From NCBI RefSeq assembly GCF_051201685.1, contig NZ_CP179213.1:496001-560000 (forward strand): a stretch of 64,000 nucleotides of DNA. The letters run 5' to 3'. Origin of the DNA: Luminiphilus sp051201685. Lineage in GTDB: Bacteria > Pseudomonadota > Gammaproteobacteria > Pseudomonadales > Halieaceae. This document shows positions 8,892 through 17,419 of this stretch, piece by piece; position 1 is the first letter of the stretch, and the number at the start of each line of letters is the position of its first letter. Both the position numbers and the translations under genes were made by a program. Below the pieces are notes generated by a model, which saw nothing but the letters and a program-made list of their open reading frames with translations, had not been told where the DNA came from and made no database searches.

Positions 8892-10989
8892 AGCGTGCAA
8901 TCCTGAATCCCAAGTCGTCTCGCCCTGAGGCGCCGTAGTCTCGGAAGGTTAATCTTAGCTCAGCCAATCGACTCAAAGCCCAGCTGGCCCCTCGTACCGT
9001 GTAGTTGTCGCCTTTGAGGGCGCCCATTGGGTCGGTTGCACTTTTGGCGTTGGCCGATGGAATGACGTAAACGTCGTGTACCCATTCAGCGACGTTGCCT
9101 CCCATATCGAATAACCCCCGGTGGTTTTTTGGGAAACTCCCCACTGGTGCAGAAACAATGTAGCCATCAGCATAGCCATTGAGGATGCGTCCTGTCACCA
9201 GTGCGGAGGTGTTGTCGGCAACGTTGACAACCGGCTGGCTGGGAGGAAAGTCATCACCCCATGCAAATTTGCGATAACTTTCACCTTCAATCCTTCCCGC
9301 GAATGACCACTCTGCCTCACTGGGCAACCGGTAGCCGGTGCTCGACGGATTGTAGCCATCGATAATGCCTTGGGTGTCTCGGTAGAATGGCGGCAAGCCT
9401 TCTTTGATGCTCAGCCAGTTGCAAAACCGTGCCGCTTGCTGCCAGCTAATTTTAACCACGGGCTGTTGCTCGCGGTTGAGGCTGTTACCTTCAATTTGCC
9501 CGCTATCATGACTCTCTAAGAACATTCGAAACTGCGCGTTAGTCGTTTCTGTCGTTGCCAAGTAAAACGCACGCTCCAAAGTGACATTGTGCAGGACCTC
9601 GTTGGAGCGCCGCCCTGGCTCCCGGCGGGAAGCCCCCATGCTGAAACTGTTTAAAGGTTCGGCCAAGGGGTCTATTAGCACCAGCGTTTGTCCCAACGCT
9701 GAAGTGATTTCGGGTGTAAGCGCCGCTTTTCGAGCTTCAGCCTCTGTTAGCAGCGTAACCACTACCACTTGCTCAAGGCCCTGCCGGGGGGTCACGCGCA
9801 GACGCTGACTGGCGTATCCCTCTAACTTAACCTCAACCCGTTGCTCTACGGCTGCCAAGTCTAGCGCTTGGTTACCGCGGCCTCTTGACCGGCCATTAAT
9901 AAATAATTCGGCGTTGCCTGGAGCCAACTCAAAGGCAACGTTACCAAGTTTGGGTTTCAGCGTTGTAACCCGATTCGCAGTGGCGCCTTTTTCTAGCGAA
10001 AGGCTAAAGCTCTTTCGCGAGTAGCCTACTTTGTTGACCTGCACTCGATGTTCACGACCGGGGGCAAGCTCGACAGTCAGTGGCGTGAGACCCATAAATT
10101 CGCCGTCAATGGTGACATTGGCAGCACTTGGATTTGATTGTAAATCTAGGACGCCCGCGGCGGGTACAAGGGTTACTGACTCAAGGGTCTGATTGACACC
10201 CGCGACCACTTTTAGATCGAGGGTTGCGTCAATGTAACCCGGTGCTCGCAAACTTAATCGGTGCTCACCACTCAAGACTTCGATCACCTCACCGGAATTT
10301 GCCCTTGGTTCCTCATCTATCCAAACTGTGGCGTCTTTGGGTATCGCTAGGGCCGTGATATTGGCCCAATCAGGCTCCAAAGCTATCGACAGGGTTTGTT
10401 CGACGCCCCGCCCGGTAACCTCCAGTAACTCTTGTTGGGCTTGGTAACGCGGTAGCGTGATCTGGAGCGATGTTGGTCCGGCTTCAAGGTTTAACGCTTG
10501 CAGTGGCGTGGTGCCAATGACTTGCCCGGCAATGGCTATGCTGGCTCCAGCGGGTTCACTGAGCAGCGTGACGCGCCCCGGTAAGATAGCGGGAGTCACC
10601 AAAAGCTGTTGACTGTCGGCATCGGTAACCAAGGTCTCCTGTTGCCAGTCGCGATAGCCGGGGACCTGTACGGTGATGAGGTACCGACCGGGTCGAATCA
10701 AATAGCGCTTGCCCAAGGGCACACTGATGCCATCGATATCAATGGTTGCCGATCCTATGGCGTCTACTTGGACTTCCAATGATCGTGCGGTGAGCAAGAA
10801 AAACAGTAGGGTCGTTACAATCAGTCCAACAGCGGCCAAAATAATTTTCGGCCAGATGGGTGGGCGCTCCGGGCGCTTCCCGGGGTCCAGTGGTTGAAAG
10901 CCCGAGGGCTTAAGGGCTTCAGCACTGTCTCCTGATACCGGAGCAAAGCCTCCGGCAGTGAGGGGACGCATATCGTCATTTTGAGTCAT
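8881..10989 (-). CDS. Membrane protein with PEGA repeats and C-terminal FGE/SUMF1-fold domain
   Basis: 702 residues from the ATG at 10989 (11 nt after the previous stop). A proline-rich cytoplasmic N-terminus of about 45 residues precedes one membrane helix (about 48-68). Then come several PEGA-type beta repeats, e.g. LLSEPAGASIAIAGQVIGTTP, LQSNPSAANVTIDGEFMGLTP and LAPGNAELFINGRSRGRG, and a C-terminal formylglycine-generating-enzyme fold (FSMGASRREPG ... GYRLPSEAEWSFAGR ... FDMGGNVAEWV ... LGFRIAR). The region that carries the copper-binding cysteine pair in active FGE reads WALSRLAELRL here, with no cysteine, so it is probably a binding module and not an oxidase. PEGA repeats are typical of surface or envelope-spanning proteins. 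Fits a periplasmic scaffold of the operon's complex. Confidence 0.88.
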   Translation of the reverse strand: MTQNDDMRPLTAGGFAPVSGDSAEALKPSGFQPLDPGKRPERPPIWPKIILAAVGLIVTTLLFFLLTARSLEVQVDAIGSATIDIDGISVPLGKRYLIRPGRYLITVQVPGYRDWQQETLVTDADSQQLLVTPAILPGRVTLLSEPAGASIAIAGQVIGTTPLQALNLEAGPTSLQITLPRYQAQQELLEVTGRGVEQTLSIALEPDWANITALAIPKDATVWIDEEPRANSGEVIEVLSGEHRLSLRAPGYIDATLDLKVVAGVNQTLESVTLVPAAGVLDLQSNPSAANVTIDGEFMGLTPLTVELAPGREHRVQVNKVGYSRKSFSLSLEKGATANRVTTLKPKLGNVAFELAPGNAELFINGRSRGRGNQALDLAAVEQRVEVKLEGYASQRLRVTPRQGLEQVVVVTLLTEAEARKAALTPEITSALGQTLVLIDPLAEPLNSFSMGASRREPGRRSNEVLHNVTLERAFYLATTETTNAQFRMFLESHDSGQIEGNSLNREQQPVVKISWQQAARFCNWLSIKEGLPPFYRDTQGIIDGYNPSSTGYRLPSEAEWSFAGRIEGESYRKFAWGDDFPPSQPVVNVADNTSALVTGRILNGYADGYIVSAPVGSFPKNHRGLFDMGGNVAEWVHDVYVIPSANAKSATDPMGALKGDNYTVRGASWALSRLAELRLTFRDYGASGRDDLGFRIARYAE

Positions 10990-11000
10990 AGGGCTTCTAC

Positions 11001-12527
11001 TCAGATGGCCTCTACACAACGCACATCAATCTCTGCACGGCTATCCGGTTTGATGTCAAAGTTGATGCGAACATCTCTAAACCCGTTTCGCACTCCGAGG
11101 GCGGTGTAACGCCCCGGGCGTAAGGTGAGTTCCGAGTTTACAAAAGTACCCAGCCTCTTTACCCGAAGCAGGGTGACGTCGGTTTGGTCGTCAGACGTAA
11201 ATCTGACGGTGACTGGCGTTTTTGCCCAAAGCAGCAGCTTTTCGAGCTCTACCACTTGCCCTTCCAATACTGGCCCCCGAGGCTCTATCGCCACGGCTTC
11301 TGCCAGAACGGTTTCCGCAGCCTGCAAGGCTCTGGCGTCAACCAACCGCTTCGAGTCTGCCAATATGCTGTTGAGAGCAGCGGCCAGTTCGGCGCGGGGC
11401 GCTGCTTTTTTCAGGCCAGCCTGGGCGTAAATGAGGGTGCTGTCGATACTGAGTGCTTCTTCGTAAGTCGCGACGGCATCGGCCCAGACTTCATTGCGTT
11501 CCTGTGCTTTGCCAGTGTTGGCCAGTTCGCGCAGCTTCGCTGCGGTCTGAGCTGCGGCGAGCTCCATCTGGGCGGATTGGGGTTCTGACGCCCCGGGACG
11601 AATTTGACCCGCCTTCTTAAAGAATTGTTCGGCGGTTTTGAAATTCTCTTCATCCAATGCCGCATAACCTTCGCTCATGGCCCTTCGAAAGCGGGCTAAA
11701 GCGTCGGCTTCTTGATATTGCGCCAACAACGCGGCAACGCGCTGGTGTTCTGGATCTTGCTTTTGAGCGGCCAACGCCGCTTCAACAGCAGCTCCCGTGT
11801 TTCCCTGCAAGGCAGATTCAGCAGCGGACTGCAGTGCAGCAGCGACGTCGGGAATTTTAGTGATGCGCTCGAGCAGAACTGGCAGCTCCGGGTCTCCGGG
11901 TTCAAGTAGCGTAAGTAATTCGTGTCCCTTTTGTGCTGTTGCAGCGTCTCCTGCCTCAATGGCTTCTAAAGCTTGGAGACGTGCTGCCTGCCCCCGCTCT
12001 GAAATACTGTCTTCAAGAACGGCGAGGCCCGCCGCCGCCTCTTGGTAAGCGGCGGCAGCTTCTACAAACAGCCGCTCTCGGTAGGCTTCGTCACCCTCCG
12101 CAGCAACTGCGAGTGCAGCTGCGTACGCTTCTGGGGCCCAACGCTCTACTGAGAATTCTTCCAGTGCTTCTTGGGCCTCCAGCACGACCTGAAGGGCATC
12201 TTGGGCCAGTTTTCGAAGTTTTTGCTGCTGCGCTTCGGCAAAGGGGCTGCGTTCTTCCCCTGGCGTATCGCCGCTGACGGTGCCGCCTGCCTGAGTGGGG
12301 GTGCCGCTTAGCGGGCTACTTTCAGTGGGAACGGGCGCTGCAAGTTTGTCGGTTGAAATCACGCTGGGTAAGACGACGAAGACCACGATGGCCGCCATGA
12401 ATAAAGCGATAGCAGCGGGTATTAGCCACTTGGGTCGCCCATGCTCCGCCTCGGCCAACCCCTCCGGCGTAGCTGCTTGGGGGCTGAAAGCGGCGGCCTT
12501 CAGGGGCTGTTCATGGGAATCACTCAT
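11001..12527 (-). CDS. Single-pass membrane protein with long alpha-helical/TPR-like periplasmic part
   Basis: 508 residues from the ATG at 12527 (19 nt after the previous stop); the open frame continues upstream but that part overlaps the preceding gene in a different frame. A cytoplasmic N-terminus (about 30 residues) containing AAFSPQAATPEGLAEA is followed by a membrane helix (about residues 36-58, LIPAAIALFMAAIVVFVVL), then an Ala/Glu-rich helical region with TPR-like repeats, and a beta-rich C-terminal segment (VTLLRVKRLGTFVNSELTLRPGRYTALGVRNGFRD) that resembles a PEGA-type unit. The N-terminal motif 'GGFAPVSGD/AAFSPQ' style and topology parallel the next gene. Likely a periplasmic scaffold of the same complex. 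Confidence 0.75.
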   Translation of the reverse strand: MSDSHEQPLKAAAFSPQAATPEGLAEAEHGRPKWLIPAAIALFMAAIVVFVVLPSVISTDKLAAPVPTESSPLSGTPTQAGGTVSGDTPGEERSPFAEAQQQKLRKLAQDALQVVLEAQEALEEFSVERWAPEAYAAALAVAAEGDEAYRERLFVEAAAAYQEAAAGLAVLEDSISERGQAARLQALEAIEAGDAATAQKGHELLTLLEPGDPELPVLLERITKIPDVAAALQSAAESALQGNTGAAVEAALAAQKQDPEHQRVAALLAQYQEADALARFRRAMSEGYAALDEENFKTAEQFFKKAGQIRPGASEPQSAQMELAAAQTAAKLRELANTGKAQERNEVWADAVATYEEALSIDSTLIYAQAGLKKAAPRAELAAALNSILADSKRLVDARALQAAETVLAEAVAIEPRGPVLEGQVVELEKLLLWAKTPVTVRFTSDDQTDVTLLRVKRLGTFVNSELTLRPGRYTALGVRNGFRDVRINFDIKPDSRAEIDVRCVEAI

Positions 12528-12546
12528 AGTATCGTTAACGGCGACG

Positions 12547-13761
12547 TCAGTCGGTTTCAGAGTTGTCAGGTGCCAGATCGGTAGCCTGATCATCGGGCAT
12601 GTCCAGCGCCCCGATTTCAGTCGCGTAGATGTCGGCCATGAGCTCCCTCCATTGGCCATATTGGTCCTCAACATTGCCAGAGAGACGCACCGTTCGGTCT
12701 TCTAGCTCAATCACTCTGGGTGTGATCTCTGCCGACAAAGACTGTCCCAACTCTTCAATGGCCAGCGAATGAATACTCGATTCGGCGCGCTTTTCTAAAC
12801 CGCTTTTTAGTAAGTAGGCGCCTCCCGCAATGCCAACTACCCCGGCTGTATTCGCGTAGTCACTGCTAGACCCCTGAGCGGCAATGCCAGCGATAACTGC
12901 CGCTGCACCTGCGATGAGACGTTGGTTAGCTTCACTCTGAAGCTCCCGTTGGGCCACCACCTCGTCGTAACTTAATTTGCGCCACTCTTGATAGGGCGTA
13001 TACATATCTTCGGCAAAGCCGGTGTAATAGCCCTGCAGGGTGTCGACAAATATATAGTTACGCTGTCGTAAATTCCGCACGCGTTCCAGCATGGGATCAT
13101 TTTCTGCGGGTAGTCTTTGGATGTTATAAATGCCGTTTTTGTCCTGAGCTAGGTAGTCCTGAAACGCGTCTTGAGCAAATGTTCTGGCAAAGCGCAGTTC
13201 CGCCACTTGCCGAATAGCGATACGTTCCTGTGCTGATGTGCGATTGAAAACGACCAACATATCGTTGGCTATTTGCCGATACACCAGCAAAAAGGGGTCG
13301 CGATCAGCGGTTGCCCGATTTTCGTAGGCATAGCGACTGGTGACTCCCTCGTAAGTTTTTTCGATCCATGGTGTCCCGCGAGCATCCGTTACTTTGACAG
13401 CCAACTCCAAGTGCTCGCCGTCACTGTGCAGTATTTTTCCAGTCACCAATAAATCCGTAAATTGACTGGTATCGGGGACCACGCGTACTGCACCCCAAGC
13501 GCCTACTTCCTCGAGGGTAGTAGTCAGTTCTCTCGCGATAAAAGTGGCTTCAGCACGGCGGATTTCCGGATAAACCCGTTCGTCGTCTTGAAGTTCGCCG
13601 ATGCCAGGATCAAGAATTGCGACCCCAACATCCAACACCTGAGCATCTGGGATGGGCTGGGGGGGCTGTGCTAAGGGCGGCACCGAGGTACTTTTTACGG
13701 TTTGATTGACGCAGCCCGTTAGCATGACCGCCAACAGCAACAATATGGCCCGTGCAATCAT
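12547..13761 (-). CDS. Hypothetical lipoprotein
   Basis: 404 residues with a clear lipobox (LLAVMLTGC, Cys17). The N-terminal part (VLDVGVAILDPGI ... RRAEATFIARELTTTLEEVGAWGAVRVVPD ... VTGKILHSDGEHLELAVKVTDARG) resembles the fold of periplasmic proteins that sense or assemble envelope structures, but I cannot name a family. A Gly/Ala-rich hydrophobic stretch (about 285-315) could insert in a membrane. It overlaps the poly-Ser lipoprotein gene by 4 nt. Probably an outer-membrane lipoprotein subunit of the operon's system, by context. Confidence 0.8.
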   Translation of the reverse strand: MIARAILLLLAVMLTGCVNQTVKSTSVPPLAQPPQPIPDAQVLDVGVAILDPGIGELQDDERVYPEIRRAEATFIARELTTTLEEVGAWGAVRVVPDTSQFTDLLVTGKILHSDGEHLELAVKVTDARGTPWIEKTYEGVTSRYAYENRATADRDPFLLVYRQIANDMLVVFNRTSAQERIAIRQVAELRFARTFAQDAFQDYLAQDKNGIYNIQRLPAENDPMLERVRNLRQRNYIFVDTLQGYYTGFAEDMYTPYQEWRKLSYDEVVAQRELQSEANQRLIAGAAAVIAGIAAQGSSSDYANTAGVVGIAGGAYLLKSGLEKRAESSIHSLAIEELGQSLSAEITPRVIELEDRTVRLSGNVEDQYGQWRELMADIYATEIGALDMPDDQATDLAPDNSETD

Positions 13762-14918
13762 GCCTCAGGTACCTCTAGGCCTTTGTATTTACGGTATTCA
13801 TTCCAGAGTCTCTCTCTAACGTCGGAGTCGGGCTCTCGCATTGCTGCTTCGCGAAGTTGTCGTGCCACGACATCATCGTCGGCACCGTCGGGAATGTCGA
13901 CTGGGGGTTTATAAATAGCAGGATTGTCGGGGGGCGCGCCACCGCCGCTGGCACCTCCCAGTCCGCCGCCAATCCCGCCGCCGTCGCCCATGGCAACATC
14001 ATCTTGATAGGGCGACCGACCGGAGGTTCCCGGACCTGCAGGTTCGGGCTGTTGTGTGGTTGTTGGTTGCCTACTGCGCTCCATTTCTCGTTGGCGCTGC
14101 TGCTCTTCTAGAATTAATGCGTCGAAATCGCTGGTGCTCTGCTCGAGCTGCCGATCCAGTATAGCGACCTGCTCCATGGTGGTAAGGGTTCCATCGACCC
14201 CAGACATGCCCTCCATGCCGCCTTCGGCTCGGGTGCCTTGAGCGGCAGGACGCTGGCCATAAGTAGATCCTTGCGAATTGCCTGAGGGATTACCTTGCCC
14301 CTCGTCATCTCCCGAGGCATCCCCCGTGCCCTGAGTTTCAGACTGACCCTCTGCTTGCCCTGACGCGTCGCCATAACTTTCATCAAATGTTGGCAGTACG
14401 TCGCGCATATCCGGTAGGGCCTCTTGCCCTGGGGTATCGCCGAACCCTGGCTCAGTGGCGTTCCCTTGTGCTGCCTCCCCCGCAACGGTATCGCCGGGCA
14501 TGGCGGCGTCCCCTGATCCTGAATTGTCGCCGGCAGGTTGAGGAAAGCTGTCGCTGCCGGGTTGGGTGCTACCGGCGTCCCCCGAAGGCGATGAGGCGCC
14601 CTGAGTCGGGCTCGGGGGGCTTGAGCTGGCACTGTTGCTCGAATTTGAGCTACTACTTGGGCTTGAGCTGCTGCTCGGGCTTGAACTTGAGCTGCTACTC
14701 GAGCTAGAACTTGAACTGCTACTCGAGCTAGAACTTGAACTGCTACTCGAGCTAGAACTTGAGCTGGAGCTTGAGCTAGGCGGTGGCGTTGATGCGCTAG
14801 GTGGCGAAGGCGTCGAAGGCTTGGTTGGGGTGCTTGCGCTTGGACAGCCACTGAGCAGTAAAACGGCGCTTACAACGCTGACTACCCCAATACTCTTATG
14901 AATGACTCGCTGCATCAT
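13758..14918 (-). CDS. Low-complexity lipoprotein with poly-serine tract
   Basis: 386 residues from the ATG at 14918 (a second ATG follows at 14915); this start gives a clean lipoprotein signal (VSAVLLLSGC). After about 20 Thr/Pro/Ser residues comes an almost pure serine run of about 50 residues, then a Ser/Pro/Gly/Asp/Gln-rich spacer, and a C-terminal helical segment (residues about 340-386, with DDDVVARQLREAAMREPDSDVRERLWNEYRKYKGL). Part of the serine run is encoded by a 24-bp tandem repeat. It starts 7 nt after the TonB-like gene and overlaps the next gene by 4 nt. The layout suggests a flexible lipid-anchored tether or spacer across the periplasm. The C-terminal helix is probably the functional interaction element. 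Confidence 0.8.
   Translation of the reverse strand: MMQRVIHKSIGVVSVVSAVLLLSGCPSASTPTKPSTPSPPSASTPPPSSSSSSSSSSSSSSSSSSSSSSSSSSSSSSSSSPSSSSSPSSSSNSSNSASSSPPSPTQGASSPSGDAGSTQPGSDSFPQPAGDNSGSGDAAMPGDTVAGEAAQGNATEPGFGDTPGQEALPDMRDVLPTFDESYGDASGQAEGQSETQGTGDASGDDEGQGNPSGNSQGSTYGQRPAAQGTRAEGGMEGMSGVDGTLTTMEQVAILDRQLEQSTSDFDALILEEQQRQREMERSRQPTTTQQPEPAGPGTSGRSPYQDDVAMGDGGGIGGGLGGASGGGAPPDNPAIYKPPVDIPDGADDDVVARQLREAAMREPDSDVRERLWNEYRKYKGLEVPEA
14677..14772. repeat. 24-bp tandem repeat encoding poly-serine
   Basis: About four copies of a 24-bp unit are visible; two identical copies occupy 14701-14724 and 14725-14748, flanked by diverged copies on either side. On the coding (minus) strand each unit is eight serine codons using AGT, AGC, TCA, TCT and TCG. 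Because the unit length is a multiple of three, gain or loss of copies would change only the length of the serine linker. Confidence 0.9.
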
Positions 14919-14925
14919 GCCGATC

Positions 14926-16431
14926 TTATTCCCCTGTCTCAGTTGTCGACGCGGCGGTAACCGATGGCGCCAAACCCCGCCATGATACGGGTTCAAAGGA
15001 CCAAACAAGGCCCTCTTTCTCAACCGGCATACCATCGGCGAATGGCGGTCGGAATCGCGTATTTCTCAAAGCGCGTACCAGTCGCCGTATAGCCTTCTCT
15101 TCTTCGACCTCGGGTTCTCGCAGTCGTTCCAAATTAGTAACTCTGCCCGTACCCGAAATATCAAAGCCTATGACCAGTGTGCCATCTTCTCGGGTTTCGT
15201 GTTGAGGGAGTGGGGCATTGCCTGCAAGCAATGGTAAGGCGGTGGGTTGGCTAAACAGATTGACCACCCTAGCGCTGCGCTCTTCCTCTGGTATAGCCTC
15301 AATGAGACCCAGCGCTTCACTATAATAGACCTGCGCTCGGTTGAACTTGCCAAACCACCAAGCCCAATCGCCAAGGGCAATGGTGTCGTCGATAGTTTGC
15401 TCAGCTCCCAAATTATTGATGACGTTGACCTCGAGAATTGCCTTGAGCACCGATTCTCCACGACGGTAGGAGTCATTATTGAGGGGTACCAAATTATCGT
15501 CAGCGTTACTCGATGAGCTCCTAGTCGGTGAAAAGGCTCGGTAACCTGCAAAGAGGTACTGGGTTTCCATCATGCCCGTCAGGGGGATTTTCAACGCCAG
15601 CGATCGATCCCCATAGGTGTCGATAGTTTCGTTAAGCGCCATGCGATAGAGATCCCAGCTAAGCATTAATCTTCCCGCCTGAGTTTCGGGGTCTCCAATC
15701 TCTAAAAGGTAGGCCTGCCGCTGCCACTGTGCTTGCCGCAGTAGCGCTTGAGACGAATCCGCAGGGCTCGTTAAAGCGCGGCGTTCAACGCGGTAGAGAT
15801 AACGCTGGCGCTCATCGACGAGGGCGAAATCCCCCAGTGCCATGTGGCTTAAGATCTCACCCCGCAGCAGCGTCAGCTGTTCGGCGCTGTAGAGGCCTGA
15901 ATTGATGCGCGCCAGTTGAACACCGCGTTTAAATACCTCCACCGCCTCCGCATGACGTTTAAGTTGCTGCAGGGTGGTGCCTAGGCCTACCAAATGCTCC
16001 GTAAGTGCCGGGGCGTAAGCGCCGCCTGCGAGCTCTGCCTGCCGAATAGCTTCGCGATATTCCTCTACCAGTCGCGACTCGGGCGCTAATACTGCCGCTG
16101 GCGTGGGAGCGCTGTCGAGTTTTCCGCTCATATCGATAACCAAAGCCGCTGCCTCGTCGGTCGCGCTGCTTTGCACGACACTGGCCTCGTTTTCGCTAAC
16201 TGAGGGCTGAACCCCGTTATCGGCTTCGTTCGCCATGGTTGGGGGATTGGGGGTGCCAGTTGATGGCGCATCCTGCGTCTGCGGTACTGCTTGCGTCAGC
16301 GGTTCGGGCGACGCCGTTGAAGACAGTGCAGTAGCGTTTGATGGCTCTGCATGCGCCATAGGCGTTGCCGTTACAAACAGCGCGAGTAACAGCAGGTGTT
16401 GATATTGTGATGGCTTGGCATGCTGCAGCAT
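14926..16431 (-). CDS. Secreted TPR-like protein with TonB-like C-terminal domain; first gene of the envelope operon
   Basis: 501 residues. Signal peptide (LLLLALFVTATPMAHA), then a Ser/Thr/Ala/Glu-rich linker, a helical repeat region (about 125-400, with TPR-like LVGLGTTLQQLKRHAEAVEVFKRGVQLAR), and a C-terminal domain with the TonB_C pattern: GTLVIGFDISGTGRVTNLE ... RLVRALRNTRFRPPF ... W.FEP. In canonical Ton systems this fold contacts outer-membrane partners; versions with a cleavable signal instead of a membrane anchor are known in marine bacteria. It heads the operon that carries the ExbB-like channel, which supports a Ton/Tol-like mechanism. An inverted repeat lies 33-60 bp upstream of the start. 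Confidence 0.82.
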   Translation of the reverse strand: MLQHAKPSQYQHLLLLALFVTATPMAHAEPSNATALSSTASPEPLTQAVPQTQDAPSTGTPNPPTMANEADNGVQPSVSENEASVVQSSATDEAAALVIDMSGKLDSAPTPAAVLAPESRLVEEYREAIRQAELAGGAYAPALTEHLVGLGTTLQQLKRHAEAVEVFKRGVQLARINSGLYSAEQLTLLRGEILSHMALGDFALVDERQRYLYRVERRALTSPADSSQALLRQAQWQRQAYLLEIGDPETQAGRLMLSWDLYRMALNETIDTYGDRSLALKIPLTGMMETQYLFAGYRAFSPTRSSSSNADDNLVPLNNDSYRRGESVLKAILEVNVINNLGAEQTIDDTIALGDWAWWFGKFNRAQVYYSEALGLIEAIPEEERSARVVNLFSQPTALPLLAGNAPLPQHETREDGTLVIGFDISGTGRVTNLERLREPEVEEEKAIRRLVRALRNTRFRPPFADGMPVEKEGLVWSFEPVSWRGLAPSVTAASTTETGE

Positions 16432-16463
16432 GATCGTCGCCTCTTTAAGTTATGGCCTACCCC

Positions 16464-16491
16464 AATGATGGCGGGTGAGCTACCCATCATT
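16464..16491. promoter_or_regulatory. Inverted repeat upstream of the envelope operon (possible operator or 5'-UTR hairpin)
   Basis: AATGATGG at 16464-16471 is mirrored by CCATCATT at 16484-16491 with a 12-nt spacer. It sits 33-60 bp upstream of the operon's first start codon (16431) and about 95 bp upstream of the divergent thioesterase gene. A perfect 8-bp dyad with a spacer of this size, together a bit over two helical turns, is typical of a dimeric regulator site; it could also fold as a hairpin in the leader RNA. No known regulator consensus recognised. Confidence 0.4.
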
Positions 16492-16584
16492 AGGTGAGCG
16501 CATTGCGTCTTTGATCCGTATAATTGCTTTACGCTTCACAGCCCTTGTCGGAGCACCCCTTTAAATCTAGCAGAGAGAGTCGTT

Positions 16585-17394
16585 TTGGGACAATTTGAGC
16601 GCGATACCGCAGTGAGTCGTTTGTCGGACAGTCGCTGGCAGTCAGAGTTTCAGCGGGGGTGGCGCATAGGCTCCACCATGAATGGGGGCTATGTGCTGTC
16701 TGTGATCGCCCGTTCCCTGCGCGAGGCACTGCCCCACAAAGACCCTTTATCTATTAATGCTTTCTATTTAGCCCCCTGCCAGCTGGGCCCCTGTGAAATC
16801 GAGGTCGAGATCCTGCGTGAGGGGCGAGGCACTAGCTTTGGCTCCGCCAGTTTGTATCAAGAGGGTGAGCTTAAGGTTCGTGCTACTGCGGCATATACCG
16901 ACAATGAGCGCTTAAACGGCGAAACTTGGTTAAATAGCGAGCCCCCAGTTGTGCCCCCCTTTTCAGAAACTGAGGGAATGAGCGCACAACATCTCGAGAT
17001 TCATGACCGCATTGATATGCGGCTCATCCACGGTCAAGAAGTCTTTGAAAAAGGGATTGCTTCCAGCACGGGGGAGTTTGTCGCTTGGTTACAACACCGG
17101 GATGAAAGCCCTTGCGATACGCTGGACTTGGCCATGTTCGCCGACATTATGCCGCCCCCGCCTTTTACGTTGTTTGGCCCCTTTGGTTGGGTGCCCACAA
17201 TCGAGCTCACAGTACAGTGCCGTGCCAAGCCGGCACCGGGGCCACTACTGGGGCGCATGCGCTCCCGCCATTTAACACAGTCTCTGGTCGAGTCTGATGC
17301 AGACCTTTGGGATTCCAACGGTGCTTTAGTGGCGCTGGCTAGGCAAACAATGAAGGTCAAACTCCCCGAGGGCTGGGAGACGCGACCGAAGTAA
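16585..17394 (+). CDS. Thioesterase family protein (acyl-CoA thioesterase, double hotdog)
   Basis: 269 residues starting at a TTG codon with a purine-rich AGAGAGAG upstream. A downstream ATG at 16678 would delete the conserved W..G...NGGYVLSVIAR segment, so an upstream start is needed. The pattern W-x-IGSTMNGGYVLSVIARSLREA, then FYLAPCQLGPCEIEVEILREGR and, in the second half, a repeated hotdog unit fits the TesB/PaaI-like two-hotdog thioesterases that hydrolyse acyl-CoA. The C-terminal FGPFGWVPTIELTVQCRA is the second hotdog. It stands alone, divergent from the envelope operon and convergent with ggt. Natural acyl chain not predictable. Confidence 0.82.
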   Translation: MGQFERDTAVSRLSDSRWQSEFQRGWRIGSTMNGGYVLSVIARSLREALPHKDPLSINAFYLAPCQLGPCEIEVEILREGRGTSFGSASLYQEGELKVRATAAYTDNERLNGETWLNSEPPVVPPFSETEGMSAQHLEIHDRIDMRLIHGQEVFEKGIASSTGEFVAWLQHRDESPCDTLDLAMFADIMPPPPFTLFGPFGWVPTIELTVQCRAKPAPGPLLGRMRSRHLTQSLVESDADLWDSNGALVALARQTMKVKLPEGWETRPK

Positions 17395-17419
17395 GCTCAG
17401 TAGTTGCCCTTTGGGCTAT

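Noticed and set aside
14114..14851. Long Ala/Gln/Arg-rich minus-strand frame inside the poly-Ser lipoprotein
   Set aside because: Alternate frame of a low-complexity gene; the lipoprotein frame has a proper signal peptide and fits the gene spacing.
14635..14901. Plus-strand frame rich in Glu and Leu (ELELELL)
   Set aside because: Antisense shadow of the poly-serine repeat; no homology and no ribosome site.
1656..16431. Zorya defence system
   Set aside because: An ExbB/MotA-type channel is present, but no ZorB with OmpA domain, no helicase ZorD and no nuclease; only the general logic is similar.
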